NCBI GenBank assembly: GCA_003219095.1
Contig: QHPM01000101.1
Span: forward strand, 3,108-17,363
Direction of reading: 5' to 3'
DNA length: 14,256 nucleotides
From: Verrucomicrobiota bacterium
Lineage (GTDB): Bacteria > Verrucomicrobiota > Verrucomicrobiia > Chthoniobacterales > UBA10450
How positions within the stretch are numbered: the stretch's first letter is position 1; each line of letters opens with the position of its first letter. The notes beneath the pieces are model-generated. The model made no database searches. It was not told the DNA's origin and saw only the letters and a list, made by a program, of their open reading frames with translations. The position numbers and the translations under genes were made by a program. Positions 13,367-14,256 of this stretch are shown here, piece after piece.

Positions 13367-13419
13367 TTCCTGCGGCAAATCATTTGCTGGCGCGAATCAT
13401 TCGCTGGAGAGAATCATTC
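13361..13419 (-). repeat. 17-bp tandem repeat in the mnmE-pyrD spacer
   Basis: On the - strand three full units follow: GAATGATTCTCTCCAGC, GAATGATTCGCGCCAGC (15 of 17 identical) and AAATGATTTGCCGCAGG. A partial AAATGATT then contains the pyrD start codon. Each unit has ATGATT at an exact 17-bp period, so the ATGs fall in all three frames. Confidence 0.6.
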
Positions 13420-13422
13420 TCA

Positions 13423-14256
13423 TCACTTTCCGATGCAAAACTGGCCGAAAATGGCATCGCGCACCGCTTCTTCATCGCCACCGCCGAGTAGTTCATCGAT
13501 GGCGCGCTGCGTCTCCTGCAAATCAATCGCGAACATTTCCGGGGTTGCTCCGGCATCGATCGCGGCCAAGGCTCGCGCGATCGCATTTAAAGCCCGGCGC
13601 AACTGTTCGCGATGGCGGGCATTGATCGCGAGCGGACTCTCCGCGCTTAATTTAGCGCCGCCAATGCGCCGATAAATTTCGTCTGCCAATTCTGGCAGAC
13701 CAGCGCCCGTTTTACACGAAATCCGGATCGCATCGGCAGACGACCAATCAGCATGTTCCGGCAGGTCGCTCTTATTTAATATGAGCAACTCGTCCGGGCT
13801 CGTGCTGAAATCAGCCGGACGCAGCGCGTTAACATCGACGATGTGCAAACGCAGGTCGGCCGTTTCGAGGGTGCGTTGGGTGCGGTCGATTCCCGCGCGT
13901 TCCACCGGATTCTCCGGGGGGCGCAAGCCGGCGGTGTCGAACAAACGCAGTGCGATGCCGCGCAGATTGACTCGTTCTTCGATGGAATCGCGGGTGGTGC
14001 CATGCATCTCACTCACAATTGCGCGATCGAATCCGAGCATGCAATTGAGCAGGCTCGATTTGCCGGCGTTAGTCGCGCCGAAAATCACCACTCGCAAACC
14101 CTCGCGCAAAATGCGGCCGGTCTCAGCCGTCGCGATTAATTGATCGATCTCGCTCTGCAATGCCTCGAGTCGGCTCCGAATCGTCGTGATGTCGTCCGGC
14201 GAAATTCCTTCCTCGGGGAAATCCATTGACGCTTCGACGTGCGCGATGATTTCGAT
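13423..14256 (-). CDS. mnmE: tRNA modification GTPase MnmE, C-terminal part (5' end outside window)
   Basis: MnmE works with MnmG in the cytoplasm to modify the wobble uridine (cmnm5U) of several tRNAs. The frame is open to the window edge, so the N-terminal folate-binding domain lies outside; 277 residues are visible. The helical linker (EIIAHVEASMDFPEEGI) leads to the G domain: P-loop GATNAGKSS, G2 GTTRD, G3 DTAGL and G4 NKSD. The C-terminal helical domain ends with the conserved FCIGK, whose Cys is a family hallmark. The P-loop has Thr where Pro is usual (G.PN.GKS); Lys and Ser are kept, so GTP binding should survive. It lies upstream of the broken pyrD on the same strand, 56 bp away. Confidence 0.95.
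   Translation of the reverse strand: MEIIAHVEASMDFPEEGISPDDITTIRSRLEALQSEIDQLIATAETGRILREGLRVVIFGATNAGKSSLLNCMLGFDRAIVSEMHGTTRDSIEERVNLRGIALRLFDTAGLRPPENPVERAGIDRTQRTLETADLRLHIVDVNALRPADFSTSPDELLILNKSDLPEHADWSSADAIRISCKTGAGLPELADEIYRRIGGAKLSAESPLAINARHREQLRRALNAIARALAAIDAGATPEMFAIDLQETQRAIDELLGGGDEEAVRDAIFGQFCIGK

Overview
The window reads as a bacterial chromosome segment with a moderately high G+C content. The gene families and repeat style suggest Verrucomicrobiota, possibly a soil Chthoniobacterales or Udaeobacter-like lineage. Clues are the short GFTLVE pseudopilin, the LysA type and the many short hairpin repeats in spacers and inside genes. This placement is an inference from memory, not from a search.

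Bases 2-5992 look like a metal (probably zinc) acquisition block on the + strand. It holds the C-terminal part of a TonB-dependent receptor, a small secreted His/Cys-containing protein, a porin-like outer-membrane barrel with a coiled-coil N-terminus, a ZnuA-type binding protein with a three-His site, and a ZnuB-type permease. No ZnuC-type ATPase is present, so it must lie elsewhere. The likely route is receptor or porin across the outer membrane, ZnuA in the periplasm and ZnuB across the inner membrane.

Bases 5993-9213 hold a 153-bp element with 18-bp inverted ends, an A/T-rich inverted repeat, lysA (last step of lysine synthesis), and a convergent polytopic membrane protein resembling GT-C glycosyltransferases, only 3 bp beyond lysA.

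Bases 9214-11770 hold a secreted protein with a caspase-like His/Cys pattern, bioB (biotin synthase), a candidate sigma-54 promoter and a type IV pilin-like protein.

Bases 11771-14256 hold repeat-rich spacers, a DUF1328-type small membrane protein, a damaged pyrD with an internal deletion and frameshift, a 17-bp tandem repeat, and the C-terminal part of mnmE, the last three genes on the - strand.

The strongest theme outside the genes is short palindromic repeats. There are double-hairpin elements, a GTCATYCCGAGC-type inverted repeat family, a MITE-like element and an AATACGATTA repeat. Two of these families also appear to sit in frame inside genes: in the signal peptide of ZnuA and in a loop of LysA. 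No CRISPR array, rRNA, tRNA or complete transposase gene was seen. The only long stretch without an intact gene, 12156-12476, is described under its repeats.
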